DNA of 64,000 nt from Euryodendron excelsum (GCA_033060915.1 CM065394.1:29524501-29588500), one strand, 5' to 3'. Shown: positions 11,171 through 23,934, counted from the stretch's first letter. Translations and numbers: made by a program. The notes: a model not told the origin generated them from the sequence alone.

Positions 11171-12431
11171 AACTGATTACAACAATCTCAATTCCCTAAA
11201 TAGTGGATTGTTAGCACTAGTTTAGGTGTTAAAATAGTGCTTTAATTATAAATTATTCTAATATGCCATTTTTTTACATCTTTGCAAAAATTTTAAGCTA
11301 AAAGCAGCCCAAAGTAGGCTAAATGAAAAAAGGATCGTTCAAATGGTTCAATGAGCGTTCAAACGGTTCAATGGGCATTCAAATGGTCCACCAAGCGTTC
11401 GACAGCTCTATCAAACGCATGTCACCATTTGCAAATTACAGAGAGCACATTCAACATTAGTGACAGGTTTGAAGACCGTTTGATAGTTACTGCGGCTTGC
11501 AACCACCGTTTGAAGACCGTTCGAGCTCTACAATTTTTGATGATATAAAAGTTGTATTGGCTGAAAATTAGATAAAGAATTTAGTTTGTACTTATTTCCT
11601 TAGATAGAGAGAGTTAGTTATAGAGTTTTGTAGAGAGAGAAAGTGTATTTTCTCACATTTTTTTTTACATTTTTCTTGTATCAAAATACAGTAGTTTATC
11701 AATTTCAATGCAAGATCTTCATTTCTTGAGGATTTTTATGATGGAATGAAGTAGCTAAACTCCAATTTGGGTGCAATTGTAAAGATTTGCTAAGGATCTT
11801 CAAGACTTTCCATGAAGATATATGAATCTCATTGAATTATCTTAAGAATTCTCTCATTCTACTTGATTGAGTTTTGGAATCTATTAGAAAACTTAGGTTC
11901 ATAATACAATTTGGTAACTTATATGCACAATTCTTCAATTGACATAGAAATTGCACAAATTTAAGGTTTGAACCTATGATTCTTTCAATAGCTTATACTT
12001 CTAATCTCAATTGGGTATAAATTCATGGTTTTATGGTTGCAATTTCTCGAATCAAGGATTTATAGAGTGATCTTTGATTTGAGTTAACAAACCTTCATTG
12101 GAATTCTTGTTGATCTTGGTAAATTAAATCAATTGTATCCAAATCCTCTTAAATTTCTTAAGATTCTCAATTGCTTGCTTAGTTGATAGTTTAGTTGTTA
12201 ATTGCCTTTAAATTCCTTAGTATAGTTATTGAATGTCAATTAGTTTTATTTGAATTGCCTAGTTTTTAGTGAATCGCCTTTCTCAAAACTAAAAAATTTT
12301 TGGTATACTTTTTTTAATCTTAAATTCAATTTTATTTGATTTGCAATCTAATTTGAGTGAGACCATTGTAAGTTTAGCGTTCATTTTTATATTGGAATCA
12401 ATCTCATGAGAAGAACAATAACCGAATATTA
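11171..12431 (+). repeat. Left arm of a roughly 1.25-kb inverted repeat
   Basis: Its reverse complement aligns with 29449-30752 over the whole length, including the gcgttcaaacgg-type motifs (11345-11530) and the run from about 11550 to 12430. Over one 73-bp test stretch (12170-12240 against 29640-29713) about 7 positions differ. It contains a possible TATA box (gatataaaag, 11541) followed by a leader-like sequence, so the arm might derive from an LTR or from a foldback transposon. No protein is encoded. Confidence 0.8.
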
Positions 12432-12514
12432 ACCAGTAAACTGTATTACGAAAGCGTACACTTACAAAAACTTGACTCGATCCCGCAAGTGTATAGTTTT
12501 GCAATGTAGTTTAT
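12432..12514 (+). other. Loop of the inverted repeat, left of the inserted retroelement
   Basis: 83 bp that is not part of either arm, ending in the target duplication TTTAT (12510-12514). It contains caagtgtatagttttgcaat, a sequence type often seen near plant gypsy LTR junctions. Confidence 0.55.
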
Positions 12515-12659
12515 TGTAAGCACCCCATTTTTGCCCGCTCGGCAATCTCCGACCCGACCGGGCTCGGTTTCAAGCATCTCAACACATGCAAGCTCAAGAT
12601 GAGCCTTTCAATCTCCAATCCAACCAATTGGTCACTTCTCGGGCCCACAAGGACCAGCA

Positions 12660-13005
12660 GCAGCCATAAGCACCATTATCCCAGGCAGCTTTCTGGACTG
12701 GGCGGTCTCGAAAACCAACGCCATCCAAGTAGCTTCCCGGGATCAGGCGATCTCGAGGACCAACACCTCATCAAATTCCAGACGGTTCACTTCTGGCACC
12801 TGCTAGCCTGCCAATGTAGAATGTCCGTCATTTGGTAGTTCTCCGAGACCGGGCGTTCTCAGGGACCAACACCACCCTTCAGGTAGCTTTCTAGGACCAA
12901 GTGTTCTCAGGAACCAACACCACCCCTATAGGTAGCTCTCTAAGAACGGGCGTTCTTGGAGCCCAACACCGCACAGGTAGTCTCGGGAACCAACACCTAG
13001 GTCAA
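12660..13005 (+). repeat. LTR head minisatellite (TCTCGG-AACCAACACC units)
   Basis: Successive units of about 55-60 bp, each with a core like gggcgttctcagggaccaac followed by caccacc and caggtagct. The same array occurs in the 3' LTR (24840-25190) and, inverted, in the fragment at 57653-58289. Units differ in sequence and spacing. Confidence 0.7.
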
Positions 13006-14243
13006 CACCGGCGCCTGCTAGCCCGACTCGGTGAAAAATGACCGAACCTGCCCCTTGGGCCTCTAGGCACGTTTTGGAAAAGTTTAAAATCCCTCAAAAC
13101 GATAAGTCCATCCTTCCAAAATGTTGTTAAACCATTAGGCGTCCCCCGCATGCCATTTGGTCCAAATTCGGTCCTATTCCGGCCCACTCCAATCAAAATG
13201 ACCGTTTTGCCCCCAAGCGCCTCAGCGCGGCACAAATCCTACAGAACGGTAAAAGATTCTCCCAAAACTATCCTTAAACAACCCTACACACTTAACACAA
13301 CACACCAAACCTTTCCTGACCATTTCTAGCTAACCCTGGTCAAAATGATCATTTTGCCCCTGGAAGCCCAAATATGCCCCGAAACAGCACCGGCCTTGGG
13401 ATTTCGAGCAGAGGGTTTCACCACATGCCCTTGTTTAACCCAAGGAGGACCCTATGACACTGAGCTCACAGGACGCAATACAAGTTCCCTGGAGCGTCTC
13501 ACAAACGCTCTGCCCAAATTGTCTTTTTCCCCGATTCCCTTGTTATAACGCACCGTCAACTGACTTGAGAAATGCGTAAATCAGGGAATTCTCGAAAGCT
13601 CGTCCATAGATCTTTCCATCGATATAGCTCGATTGAATGGATTGCTTCCTGAAGCCCTCCATCGTACGGTGCGAACACTACAACTTTCAGTAACCCTTGG
13701 AGCGTCTCGCAGACGCTCCGCTAAGGTTGACTTTTTTCCCAATTCCCTGATCGGAACGCACCGTCAAACGACTTGAGAAATGCGTAAATTTGAGAATTTT
13801 CGAAGGTATTTTCAGAGTTCTTTCCATTGGTACGGTCCGATCGGAAAGATCGCTTCTCAAAGGCCCCGATCACACGAAACGAAAATAGCCACTTTCAAAC
13901 ACCCCTGGAGCGTATCACAGACGCTCCGCAAAAGGGACCTTTTTAGCACACTTCCCAAGATGATATCCTACGCTTCCAAACATAATTTAAACTTCCTGAA
14001 AACATGAAAGTTCACCAGAAGCCTTGGGAGGATATCCTGAGTGCGACTGATTCCCCCGAAACCTTCCCGATTGGCTCAATTATCAAGACAAAGTTTGGAC
14101 GAACCTTCCTGATGGCGGAGCGTATGCTACATGTGCCCAGATTTTGATCCGATCGACCAAATTTCGATCAACAGTCGAGATTGAGTCAGTACAATGGGTG
14201 CCACATGGTGTTTTGCCAGTTGAATAGTACCCGCGCATGTAGG

Positions 14244-14278
14244 ACATGCGCCTGTGTAAAATTTACACAGGCGCATGT
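14244..14278. promoter_or_regulatory. Perfect 35-bp palindrome upstream of the LTR TATA box
   Basis: Two 17-bp arms (acatgcgcctgtgtaaa and its reverse complement) surround a single A. It lies about 32 bp upstream of the TATA box at 14310. The 3' LTR keeps a 31-bp version at 26436-26466. The position suggests a promoter element or structured DNA; the function is inferred only. Confidence 0.6.
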
Positions 14279-14309
14279 GCTACATGCACCAATGTCCGAA
14301 AGTTTTGCC

Positions 14310-14318
14310 TATAAATAG
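14310..14318 (+). promoter_or_regulatory. TATA box of the 5' LTR
   Basis: TATAAATAG sits in a conserved context (gcctataaatagaggcct); the equivalent in the 3' LTR is at 26500-26508. Transcription would start near 14340, leaving an unusually long 2.9-kb R/U5 portion. Confidence 0.6.
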
Positions 14319-15575
14319 AGGCCTCCCCCTTTGCATATTCCAGATCCGAAATTGATGCGAAGCCCTACTGAAATCACACTAGAATCTCGAATCTCCACAT
14401 ATATTCTCCCCCTCAAACACTTAGGCTAGATTCCACCACCCTAAAGGCCATACACTTCACTTACTTAGCCTTATACACCACTAAACACTCCCTATCAGCC
14501 CTCTAAGCCTTCTTGAAGTCATTCAAGCTCCAATCTATGCATCCTTTGAAGACTACAAGTCTGTTGAAGGCAAAAGGTGGTATCACTTTTACATTTGTGT
14601 CTTCCCCCACTATTCTCTTTTCTCTCCTAGCCTACTTAGGCTATTCTCTATTTAAATCCCCATCTACAACCCCCCATTCTTGCATACTTGAGCCAAGAGG
14701 GCTTTTAGATCATGCCTAGAGGAAAGCAAGTGAGAGCCACTGTGTAAGGGGACCTCTCACTAGCCTACTTTAAAATGGTATGGCCTAGGAGCCCTTTGTT
14801 TATGTGGTGTAGCCTAAAAGCCTTGTATGTAATCATGACCCCTTGCATATCACTATTTTGATCATGTTTTGCATGCTTGGCTTCATTTTATGCTTATTGT
14901 CATGCTCTACAATGCTTACATTGCTCTTATTTTCATGCCATCTCCAAGCTCTATATTTCTTTCAAAAATTATTTCAAGAGTTGGCTCCTTGAAGTGTAGG
15001 ATGGGATTTTAGAAATTATGCCTTAGAAGACCTTCTACTAATCCCCTAACTTTCATTTTGGTGTCATGACATTTTAGTTTGCATAAGAATTGCTTTCTAA
15101 ATTCTCTAATTTTTAAGATTTCCATTCTTTTAATTGTAGTGGTTGGAATGACCCTATGGAACCCTCTCTTGAGTGGTCTCTCTTTTGTTTAGTCATATAA
15201 ACCCTCTCTTGATGGAATGGTTCCCTTGAGAAATGGTTTTTAAAATCCTTCTCCAAAGATGATCTTCAAAAATGCAATCTCTCCATTTTTGCATTAAAAT
15301 GGTGCCTTAAAAAGTTGCCAATCACCACGTTGATTTTTGGACCCCTTACACTCTTGTCAAAATGATGGTTATAATGGCCATGAGGAAACCTTCATTAGAA
15401 TGATCTCCAATCACCAACCATATAAACCATACTCTTGACTAAAGTCAAAATTTTCATGGAAATGATCTTCAAAACGGTTGTGAACCAAAGTCCTTTGTAT
15501 AACATAAGTTATTTTCCAAAACCCTTTCTAAAAGTGCATGAAACCAACTTTCAAAACCATTTTCCAATTTAACCC

Positions 15576-15795
15576 TAGGCTAACTTGACCCTAGTTATCC
15601 AACCCTAAGTTAACTTGACCCTAGTTCACTAACCCTAGTTCACTAACCCTAGGTTAACTTGACCCTAGTTATCCAACCCTAGGTTAACTTGACCCTAGTT
15701 CACTCACCTTAGGTTAACTTAACCCTAGTTGGCTAACCTTAAGTCACCTTAACCCTAGGTTAACCTAACCCAAGTTAGTGAACCTTAGGTCACCC
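15576..15795 (+). repeat. Telomere-like minisatellite in the 5' LTR
   Basis: Repeats of about 26-30 bp built from AACCCTAGGTTAACTTG and ACCCTAGTT blocks. The 3' LTR copy (27771-28060) is longer, so unit number changed after or during integration. The AACCCTA core resembles, but is not, the plant telomere repeat CCCTAAA. Confidence 0.7.
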
Positions 15796-17210
15796 TTAAC
15801 CATAAGCGAACCCAATATAGGTTAATATGTTTCAAGGTTCCAACTCATGAACCATTTTTTGAATGATCTTTCAATTTTAAACTATTCACATTACCCATTT
15901 CCCCAATACCCCTTTACTCTCGTGATTTCAAGCAACCAACTCCATAAACTCTTCAATTGTCCCTACACTCCACCTTCAAGACATTTCCAAAAACGCTTTC
16001 AAAAGGTCACAAACCTAAGGTGTCCTTAGCCCCCTCATGGTTAGAGATTTTAAGGAAAAGTGATAAATCAAGAACAACCCCTAAGGTTGTACATATTAGG
16101 ATTTCAAACCCTTAGCCATTTCCAAAAACCACTTTCCAAAACTAATTCATCAAAACATTCCTCCAAGGTTTTCAAAACAAGACTTCAAAAACACTTTCAA
16201 GTTCTCTTGAGTCATGACAAAGCCTTTTTCCAAAACTCCCTTAAGGTGATCCAAGATCATTTTCAGAACACTCCACCATCCAATTTCAAGTCAAAACTTC
16301 CAAGACTACAAAAAGTCTTCAACTTCCAAAGACCTCAAAGTGTCCTAAACTTTTCCAAAGACCTCCAAGAGTCTTCAGCTTTTCCAAAGACCTCAAAGTG
16401 TCTTAAACTTTTTCAAAGACCCCAAAGTGTCTTCAAACTTTTCAAAGGCCCTAATGCGCCTATTTTCCATCGGGCTCTTGCCCAAATAACGATTGACCTG
16501 ATTCTCGCCAAATGAGATATGTAGACAACCTAAAATGGTGCGGTCATAACTTTTATTCCAACTCCAATCCATTTTTCAAAAATTCTAATAAATTCAAAGT
16601 TCCTATTCCAAACTCTTTTAAAACCCTTATTATTTTCAAACTTCTTCCAAAAACTTGCATCATGCATCATCCATCCAAAAAGTGATGACTAGACCCCGTT
16701 TTCAAAATTCTAAAGTGGATATTAAGTGGACAATAGTAACCCGTTATTCTAGTGAGTGAACAAGGGGTGATTAGACATGTAAGTATCGAAAGGGCGGGGT
16801 AGGGTGATGATCTTAGGATGTCTACCCTACACGTAACCAACCCCCGAACCATAGATTTCTATTTTCAAAGGACCAAAATGGAGTTATTTTCTAAAAAGGC
16901 TTAAATCTTTCCAAAGGTTGCCAAACAACCTATTTTCTTAACAACCCTCTCTTGAGGGAGTTTTCAAAAAACCTTTTCCAAAAACCCTAAGTTTAATCTT
17001 CAGATTAACACTTAGTTTTAGGTGCCCTAACTCACCTTAATCAAGTTAGGTGGCAACTCCTATTTTTCTAAAAAAGTCCTTAGTCAAACTAATTTTCTAA
17101 CCTAGTCGCACTTATCCTTCTAGGAGGATGATGTCTAGTGACAGAGTTTCGTGCTTTAAGGTCTTTAAGCCGAAAGGATCTCGGACACCTCAAAAAACCG
17201 GAGCGTGACA

Positions 17211-17231
17211 GCTGGCGACTCCATTGGTGAC
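17211..17231 (+). other. Primer-binding site of the Tat/Ogre-like element
   Basis: One base after the LTR end, tggcgactccattggtgaca matches the TGGCGACTC start typical of Ogre/Tat elements, reported as complementary to tRNA-Arg. The assignment is from memory of the family, not from a tRNA alignment. Confidence 0.6.
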
Positions 17232-20200
17232 ACTTAGAGGGTTAGGCCATGAACATGTCCTTTCACCCTTCACTCACCCAGAATCTTCGGTTACTTTGTC
17301 CAGTTTTATCCACTTTTCAAATTTTTCAAGCTTTCGAAGCGAATCTTATTTTTCAAATAAGTGTCATCACCTGCATTCATTGTTTACATCCATGCTCTTA
17401 CATTAATCACCCATTTTATCTTGCATTGAGTTTTTCAAAAAGTTACTAACTCTTTGCATTTGTCTTTTGTAGGTGGACCTTTGCTCACATTTTATTTCAT
17501 GTTTTATTTATTGCCATGTATGTGAATGAAATAACATGATGTGATGTGTGTTGTTGGGTCCTTTCCTCCATTTTTAAAAATTCCACACGCACTTGGTGCG
17601 CTCACTTGCATTTGTTTCTTGCATATATTACCTGGCTACTACCCTTTTAGATAGAAGGGGGAACAGTATATTAACTGTGGGTAGATGCTGTGTCAGTTTC
17701 TTAGCCTACGATCTCTTGATAGTTCCCCCGCTCGAACCACCAACCAAAGATGGAGTTCACCCTTTCGGGGGTGGACGCCGGAGGTTTGAAGGTTCGGGGA
17801 CCGAGCTTTTAGGGAAGCATTAGTAAACCCCCAACCTCATGCTCATATAGCACCCCATGCATAACCGAACCTCTGCCGGATTTAGGACACGCGCGTCAAT
17901 TTCAAAAACCAAGGAGGAAAGGGCGACTGCTTTATTTTTCCTTATATATTCTGTTCAATTCATGCTATTATACTATTTAATCCGTGCCATTTTATTATGT
18001 ATACGCATCATAACTGCTCATGCATCGAAATTTAAGACAAGAGTTCCCAAAATAACTCAAGTCATTGCATCTTCATGCATTTAATCAACCCTTAGAGAAA
18101 GACCCAATGACCTTCTTGTTCAAATCAAGCCAACCCAAAACTCCTAAGGGTACCACGAGACCTTAAGGATTCATGGCATGCATCAAAGTCATCTCATAAA
18201 GAGGGGCCCTAATCCCTCTTCGATCATAGAGATAGGGCTGCCAAGAAGACGAAAGGGCAATTCAAATCAAGGTCTCCTACCAACCTTCGATCGAGAAGGC
18301 AAATTCGAAGACTCAAGAGTAGTTAGGATCCCATGATGTAAGCATAAAATAGGTGAAGGTCCCAAGGAAAATGTTTCCCTTCCCTTCAAATGTACTTTCA
18401 ATTCCATGTATAAAGAAAGAAAAAGAATCAAATGCAATAAAACTATCCTTTCTACTTTCATTGAATGAATGTATGAATGTATGAATGAACAGGCTCGCAC
18501 AGGTACAGTATTGCATGCAGGGGCAATCCCCTATCCCCAAAAGTGAGCCAACACATTATGCTTAGTACCCCTCTCAAAGTAGGGGCACCCCTAGGGCATG
18601 CATTGCATAAAAATTTTCAATCTAAAGGCACTAACTTCCCTTTTTTGTTTTTCTTTTTACATTCTCATTGTCTTCTCCCTAGCCTACAAAGGCTAAGAGA
18701 GTTAGAGGGCGAACCAAGAATGAAAAAGGGGGTCTTTTAAACTACTTATTCATTGCCATTATGCTGTCCGTATAATTACTATTAGGCTCATGCATTAACA
18801 TCCATCCCAAGACAAGAGTGCCAAGAAACTCTGGCCATTGCATTCTTATGCATTCAATCAACTGTAGAAAGAAAGGGATGATTCAATCTCATGCTAATCA
18901 AACCTACCTAAACCTCTAAGGGTTCCTCCAACCCTAAGGATTCATGGCATGCATAGAATCATATCTCAAGAGAGGCCTAAATCTCTCTCAGTCCATGGAG
19001 GCGGGATTTCTTAAACAAAGAAGTATCAACCGGCCCATGCCGAAGAGGTATTGTATTGCACACAGGGGTAAAATTCCACCTCCAAAATGGACTTAACATC
19101 ATGCCTAGATTCCCTCAAAGAAGGGACCTCCATAGGACATGTATTGCATAAAACCTTCAACTCCACATGCTAACTGCATTTTGTTTTTCTTTTTTCAGGT
19201 CCAAGAGCACAGTCAAACAGATAGAATCCCTCTGGTATCCCGCCTAATTCATAATTCATGCTAAGTCATGACCCCGACACAATGTTGCCACTCCACCATA
19301 ACTTAAACTCTTGAAATCGTTCTTGTGTAATCAGATGGCACACACAGCAAATGGAGTTTGAAGGATGCCGGCGTGATTCCAAAACTAGTCTGGGGGATTT
19401 ATTCCAAAAAAAAGAGATTTCTTTCAAACTCGTCTTTCAATTTTCAATTTGAATTTGAGCATGAAAATAACATCAATTAAATAAAAATGATCCAGAGTTT
19501 TCATATTTATATCATTGTCTCATGGCACTTCACAAATAATGTCTTCTTCTTTAGGAAATTTTCCTTCGAAATGTTTTACCTTGACTTGGAGGATGGGATA
19601 GCGCAAGCACTACTTTCAGTAAAAGCAGTCTTGACTCCAAAAAGAGGGGAGAGAAAAAGAAGAAGTGAAGAGAAAGGGGAAATACAGAGGGGTGAGAGAT
19701 GAGGATCAATCACATATCTCATTGAAGTCCAAAGAGTGACCCCCGAAGGATGCCCTGGCAAAGCAGCAAGGAGCTATACCCTTAAAATGAAGGGGAGCCA
19801 TCATTTCATTCTCCCAAACAGAGAACAATCCGTTGGTCAGCCCACTAGAGCCGCATGTGATTTCCATTCAAAAGTCCAAACTAGGAGCCACCCCCCATAC
19901 TGGGGCAAATGCATGCAAAGAATGAATCCGCGAACTAACATTTACCATTTTTAAGGCGTTGCTAAAATTTTGAAAGAGCTTTATAGACTAAGCAATTCAA
20001 CTTGAAATGAAAAGAAGCCCTCTTTTCTTCTACCATACAGTTAAATATAACCCTTGCAAAGCCCACTTGAGCCGCTCGCATTCCCATCATTTAGCCGACC
20101 TAATGATCACTGCCCACACTAGGTCAAGGCAAAACCATCAATGCGTGACAATTTCCAAGAGCACCTGCAGCGAACAGTACCCTCCAAGAGAACGAACAAT

Positions 20201-21139
20201 GAACAGATGGTGATCTCCAATAGAGCGCGCGATGAATGAATGACAATTTCCAAGAAAGCGCAATAAATGAATGATGATATCTAAGATGATGCAGTATTTA
20301 TGACATTTGTAGGAACCAACATAATAGCAAGTTTTCGAAGAAAAAAAAAAGAAGAAAAAGGAGAAAATTTCCTATAAAAAAAAATGATGAATGACAATGA
20401 TTTCCAAACACAATGATGATTTCCAAACGCAATGATGACTTCCAAGAGAAGATAGAGTCATCCAAGAAGAACAATACAAAAGCGAGCTTCTTGACAAAGA
20501 GAAAAGTCCAGAAAAACGACAAAGGTAGGAGCCACTTACCAAAGGTGATCATAGGTCTTCAGGAGCCTAGCAAATATAATAGGTTTTGAGCCTTTATCCT
20601 TCCTTTCAAATACCCCATCACCTGGCTCATATTACGGTCCAAATTAAAGTCCTCTTAGATCAAGAAAAATTGCTTAGTCTAAATAAGCTTGAATAAAGAA
20701 ACAACAACGTTTAAAAAGAATGGTACACACAGGGGCAAAATTCATTTCTTGCAAGAGGTGGTTTTGGTTCATACAACCCCCCACTGAATTTAAAGATTTG
20801 GGCCTATGTATCCCTTCATTTCTTACAACCCTTAAACCTTGCCTACATTACGGTCCCAAGTAAAGTTTTCTCTGATTGAGGAAGGAAGCTACAAGTTGCT
20901 TTGCCAAAGGGCGATATCGGCTGTCACTCGAGGGGTCCACTTAGAGAAGTTTTCCTTTTCAATAAAAGAGAGAAGGGGAAAAATGAGTCAGTGGATCGAA
21001 TCTCTGAAAGTGATGTGAATGCTATCATATCCTGGTAAGAAAAAGGCAGAACCCAAAAAGAGAAATCCCAAGAAGAGGACAGAAGTTCAAAGACTGCCTA
21101 ATCCTGAGATATAATAACTAAACATGAACCCTGGGGCAA
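17232..21139 (+). mobile_element. Non-coding interior of the Tat/Ogre-like element, 5' half
   Basis: No retroviral domain is readable. An imperfect duplication is present: 18060-18640 resembles 18845-19165 (shared blocks include ggattcatggcatgcat and a cattgcataaa block). Around 20390-20450, short units of gatgatttccaaac repeat. Many short open frames reflect low stop density in these repeats and are not called. Confidence 0.65.
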
Positions 21140-21835
21140 CCCCCGAGACATACATCCATTTCCATCTATATATGCATTCATGACATGTATTCAATTCCAT
21201 TCCTGTATAAATTGTGCATTCATCCAATAGTATCACATGCATTCATTTCAATTCCCATATAAACCATACATGCATGATATGCATTAAATTTCATGCCATG
21301 TATTAAACATATGCATTCATTTCCATACTTGTATCAATCTGCATGACAAGCATTCATTTCAATTCATCAAAAAGTATGACATACATTCAATTCCATTCAT
21401 ATATATGCATTCATCAAAAAGTATGATATGCATTCAATTTCATTTACGTGCATTCATAAAAAAGTATGATAAGCATTCAAAATCTAACTCCATGCATTCA
21501 TCAAAAAGTATGATATGCATTCAATTTCATCTACGTACATTTATCAAAAAGTATGGCATACATTAAAAATCTATCTCCATGCATTCATCAAAAAGTATGA
21601 TATGCATTCATGTATGTGCATTCATCAAAAAGTATGATATACAATCAAAATCCATCTCTATGCGTTCATCAAGAAGCATGACATGAATTCAATTCCATCT
21701 CTGTATGAGCATCCATAAAAAAAAAAAAAAAACATGACATACGTTGAAGTCTATCCTTGCGCATTCATAAAAAAGTATGATATGTATCAGCCTGTGCATT
21801 CATCCAAAAGTATGATGTGCATTCATTTTAACCTA
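21140..21835 (+). repeat. Minisatellite: cattcatcaaaaagtatgat units
   Basis: About 15 irregular units of 30-60 bp containing cattcatcaaaaagtatgat and gcattcaattccat. The region also holds a 15-A run near 21717-21732. It lies in the interior of the giant LTR element, where Ogre-type elements commonly carry satellite-like tandem repeats. Confidence 0.75.
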
Positions 21836-22493
21836 TGGTGGGCTTATACAGTATATACCAAATGACATATCTAATAAAATACACTGACAAATGTTCAGGT
21901 GATTACAAAAGAAATGGTGTTCCAAAGCAGAAGCACATCATTTCGAAAGGTCTGTTGTCCAGAATCCAAACACTCTGCAAAAGAAATGGCATACACCCCA
22001 AAAAACCCGAATTATCATCCATAGACAACGAGAAATAAAAAATGGGGCACTAAAATCACCCTCGACCTCCCTAATCAACCATGAACCTTTGTCAAAACCA
22101 TAGAGAATAAGGTAATGAACCACCCTCGACCACCCCAATTAATGTTAGCCTGACTCGTCTTTTCAAATCGTAAAAACTGGGGCAACGGCCCACCCTACAC
22201 CTCCCATTCAATTGCAAACCAGTTGATCCACTCAAGGAAAACTGACCTATAGATGTTCAACCTTCTAAATAGCTCAAACCTTTCAAAAGGAGGCCTCACC
22301 CCCTTCAAAACCAAATTCAAGAATCCTAGGAAGCACCTCACCTAGAATTTTGTCATGCCAGTTAGAGGCGAAAGTCAACAATCAACACATCAAAGGATCA
22401 TTACTTTCCAAAAATCTTAATCCAAGAAGCAACTAATGTCATCTTCTCCAACATTCAAGACAAAAGAACTACAAGCAGATCCCTTATATCAGC

Positions 22494-22745
22494 AAAAATT
22501 CGGTTTTAGAGCTTCCCCCGAAAAAGCAGATTGAGTTTCAGAGCTTCCCTTGAAAAAGCAGATTCGGTTTCAGAGCTTCCTTCGAAAAAGTAAATTGGGT
22601 TTCAGAGTTTCCTTCGAAAAAGCAAATTGAGTTTTAGGGCTTCCCCTGAAAAAGCATATTGGGTTTCTGAGCTTCTTCCAAAAAAGTAGATTTGGGTTTC
22701 AGAGCTTCCTCCGAAAAAGCATATTACGTTTTCGAGCTTTCCTCT
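22494..22745 (+). repeat. Minisatellite: gagcttccnccgaaaaagca units
   Basis: Six to seven units of about 40 bp alternating gtttcagagcttcc and gaaaaagcagatt. No coding function is seen. Confidence 0.75.
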
Positions 22746-23439
22746 TTAAAAGAAAATATCAACCTTGAACCTCCCTAGATAAGCAACATTTCGTCAAACA
22801 GAGCATCTGTTCAAGAAGACTCAGTTTCAGGATATCAACCATCAACCACCTCTTAGAAGCTACGTCAGCAAAAATCATATTTTGCCCACAAAAGCAAAAC
22901 TCAACAGTCAAGCAAACACTGAGTATTCGAATCTCAAGAAATCTCAATCCAGGAGGGCACAAATGTCCCCCTTTCAAGCTCCGAGACATAAGAATTACAA
23001 GCACGGAACAGTCTCTAATGATTCCACAGGCTCAACCATCTTCAAATCTTCGAGGTAAAGCCCAAGAATAATTCTAACCGAATTGTCTCAAAATCAATTT
23101 TAAAAATCAAAAGCCCTTGCTTTCTTTCAAATCCAAAAATTCAGTTTTCAAATATCCAAAAACTTGCAAGGTTTCATCTACGAAAACTTTCAAATTTCAA
23201 AGTCAGTTTCAAAAGCTTTCAAAACTATTTCTACAAAAAGTTTCAAACTCAAAAGATCAAAGCTTTTGCTTACTTTCGAAAGTCAACATCAGTTTTCATA
23301 TCCAAAGAAAAAAACTTTCAAAGCATTTTCTGCTAAAAGTTTCAAATTTCAACACAATTTCAAAGAGGAAAAGTCCTGTTGTCTTTCAAAAATACCATCA
23401 AGTTTAAAAACTTTCGAAGGTTCAAGCTTCAAGTCAAGA

Positions 23440-23690
23440 TGAATTTCCTAAACATTTTATCTTCAAAAAATTCAAATTTCAAGTCAAAACGAATTTCCTA
23501 TACCAAAGTGTCAAGTCAAAATGAATTTTCTATACATTTTGTCTTCAAAAGTTCAAATTTCTAGTCAAAATGAATTCTCTATACATTTTGTTTTCAAAAG
23601 TTCAAGTTTTGAGTCAAAATGAATTTTCTATACATTTTGTCTTCAAGAGTTCCCAAGTTTTGTGTCAAAACAAGATTTCTAATCCTCATA
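23440..23690 (+). repeat. Minisatellite: agtcaaaatgaattttctat units
   Basis: Four to five units of about 57 bp with agtcaaaatgaattttctat, then acattttgtcttcaaaag. Upstream (23110-23400) is a looser array of aagtttcaaatttcaa-type words. Confidence 0.75.
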
Positions 23691-23934
23691 AAAAAAAAAA
23701 TATACAGTAGTTTTTGAATTTCGAGTTCAAATGAATCCCCTTCAAATGGTTTTCACCTTTCTAGGTTTTCTAACTTTTTCCTTTAAAAAGTTTGACTTCA
23801 AGTCATTTCTCGGGTTTTTCAAAAAACTTTTTCCTTCAAAAAGTTCAATCTCAAAAATTTTTTATCGGGTTTCTTGAGCTTTTCCTTCAAAAGCTCCATT
23901 TTCAACTCCTTTAAAAGCTCCGCTTTTCAAAAAT

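Larger units (their letters stand above)
12515..17210 (+). repeat. 5' LTR of the Tat/Ogre-like element (4696 bp)
   Basis: It starts TGTAAGCACCCC and ends GGAGCGTGACA. It is organised as a head array of short repeats around TCTCGG-AACCAAC (12660-13005), a palindrome (14244-14278), a TATA box (14310), a telomere-like minisatellite (15576-15795) and a second array (16320-16445). Frames such as 16060-16515 are not coding: the matching frame in the other LTR is broken and the peptide simply mirrors the repeats. Confidence 0.88.

Noticed and set aside
12599..12838. Plus-strand frame in the LTR head array (also 24771-25010)
   Set aside because: Both LTRs keep it only because they are recent copies. 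The composition follows the minisatellite and no homologous protein type is recognisable.
13002..13235. Minus-strand frame in the LTR (also 25192-25455)
   Set aside because: Present in both LTRs but with shifted length and several replacements; it is repeat-derived and antisense to the element.
15576..15795. Interstitial telomere
   Set aside because: The units are 26-30 bp AACCCTAGGTTAACTTG types, not CCCTAAA heptamers, and the array is an LTR component found in both LTRs.
16060..16515. 151-codon open frame in the 5' LTR
   Set aside because: The matching frame in the 3' LTR is broken after 62 codons. The peptide repeats KxFQ/QSV-like words that come from the tandem array, with no start context or domain.
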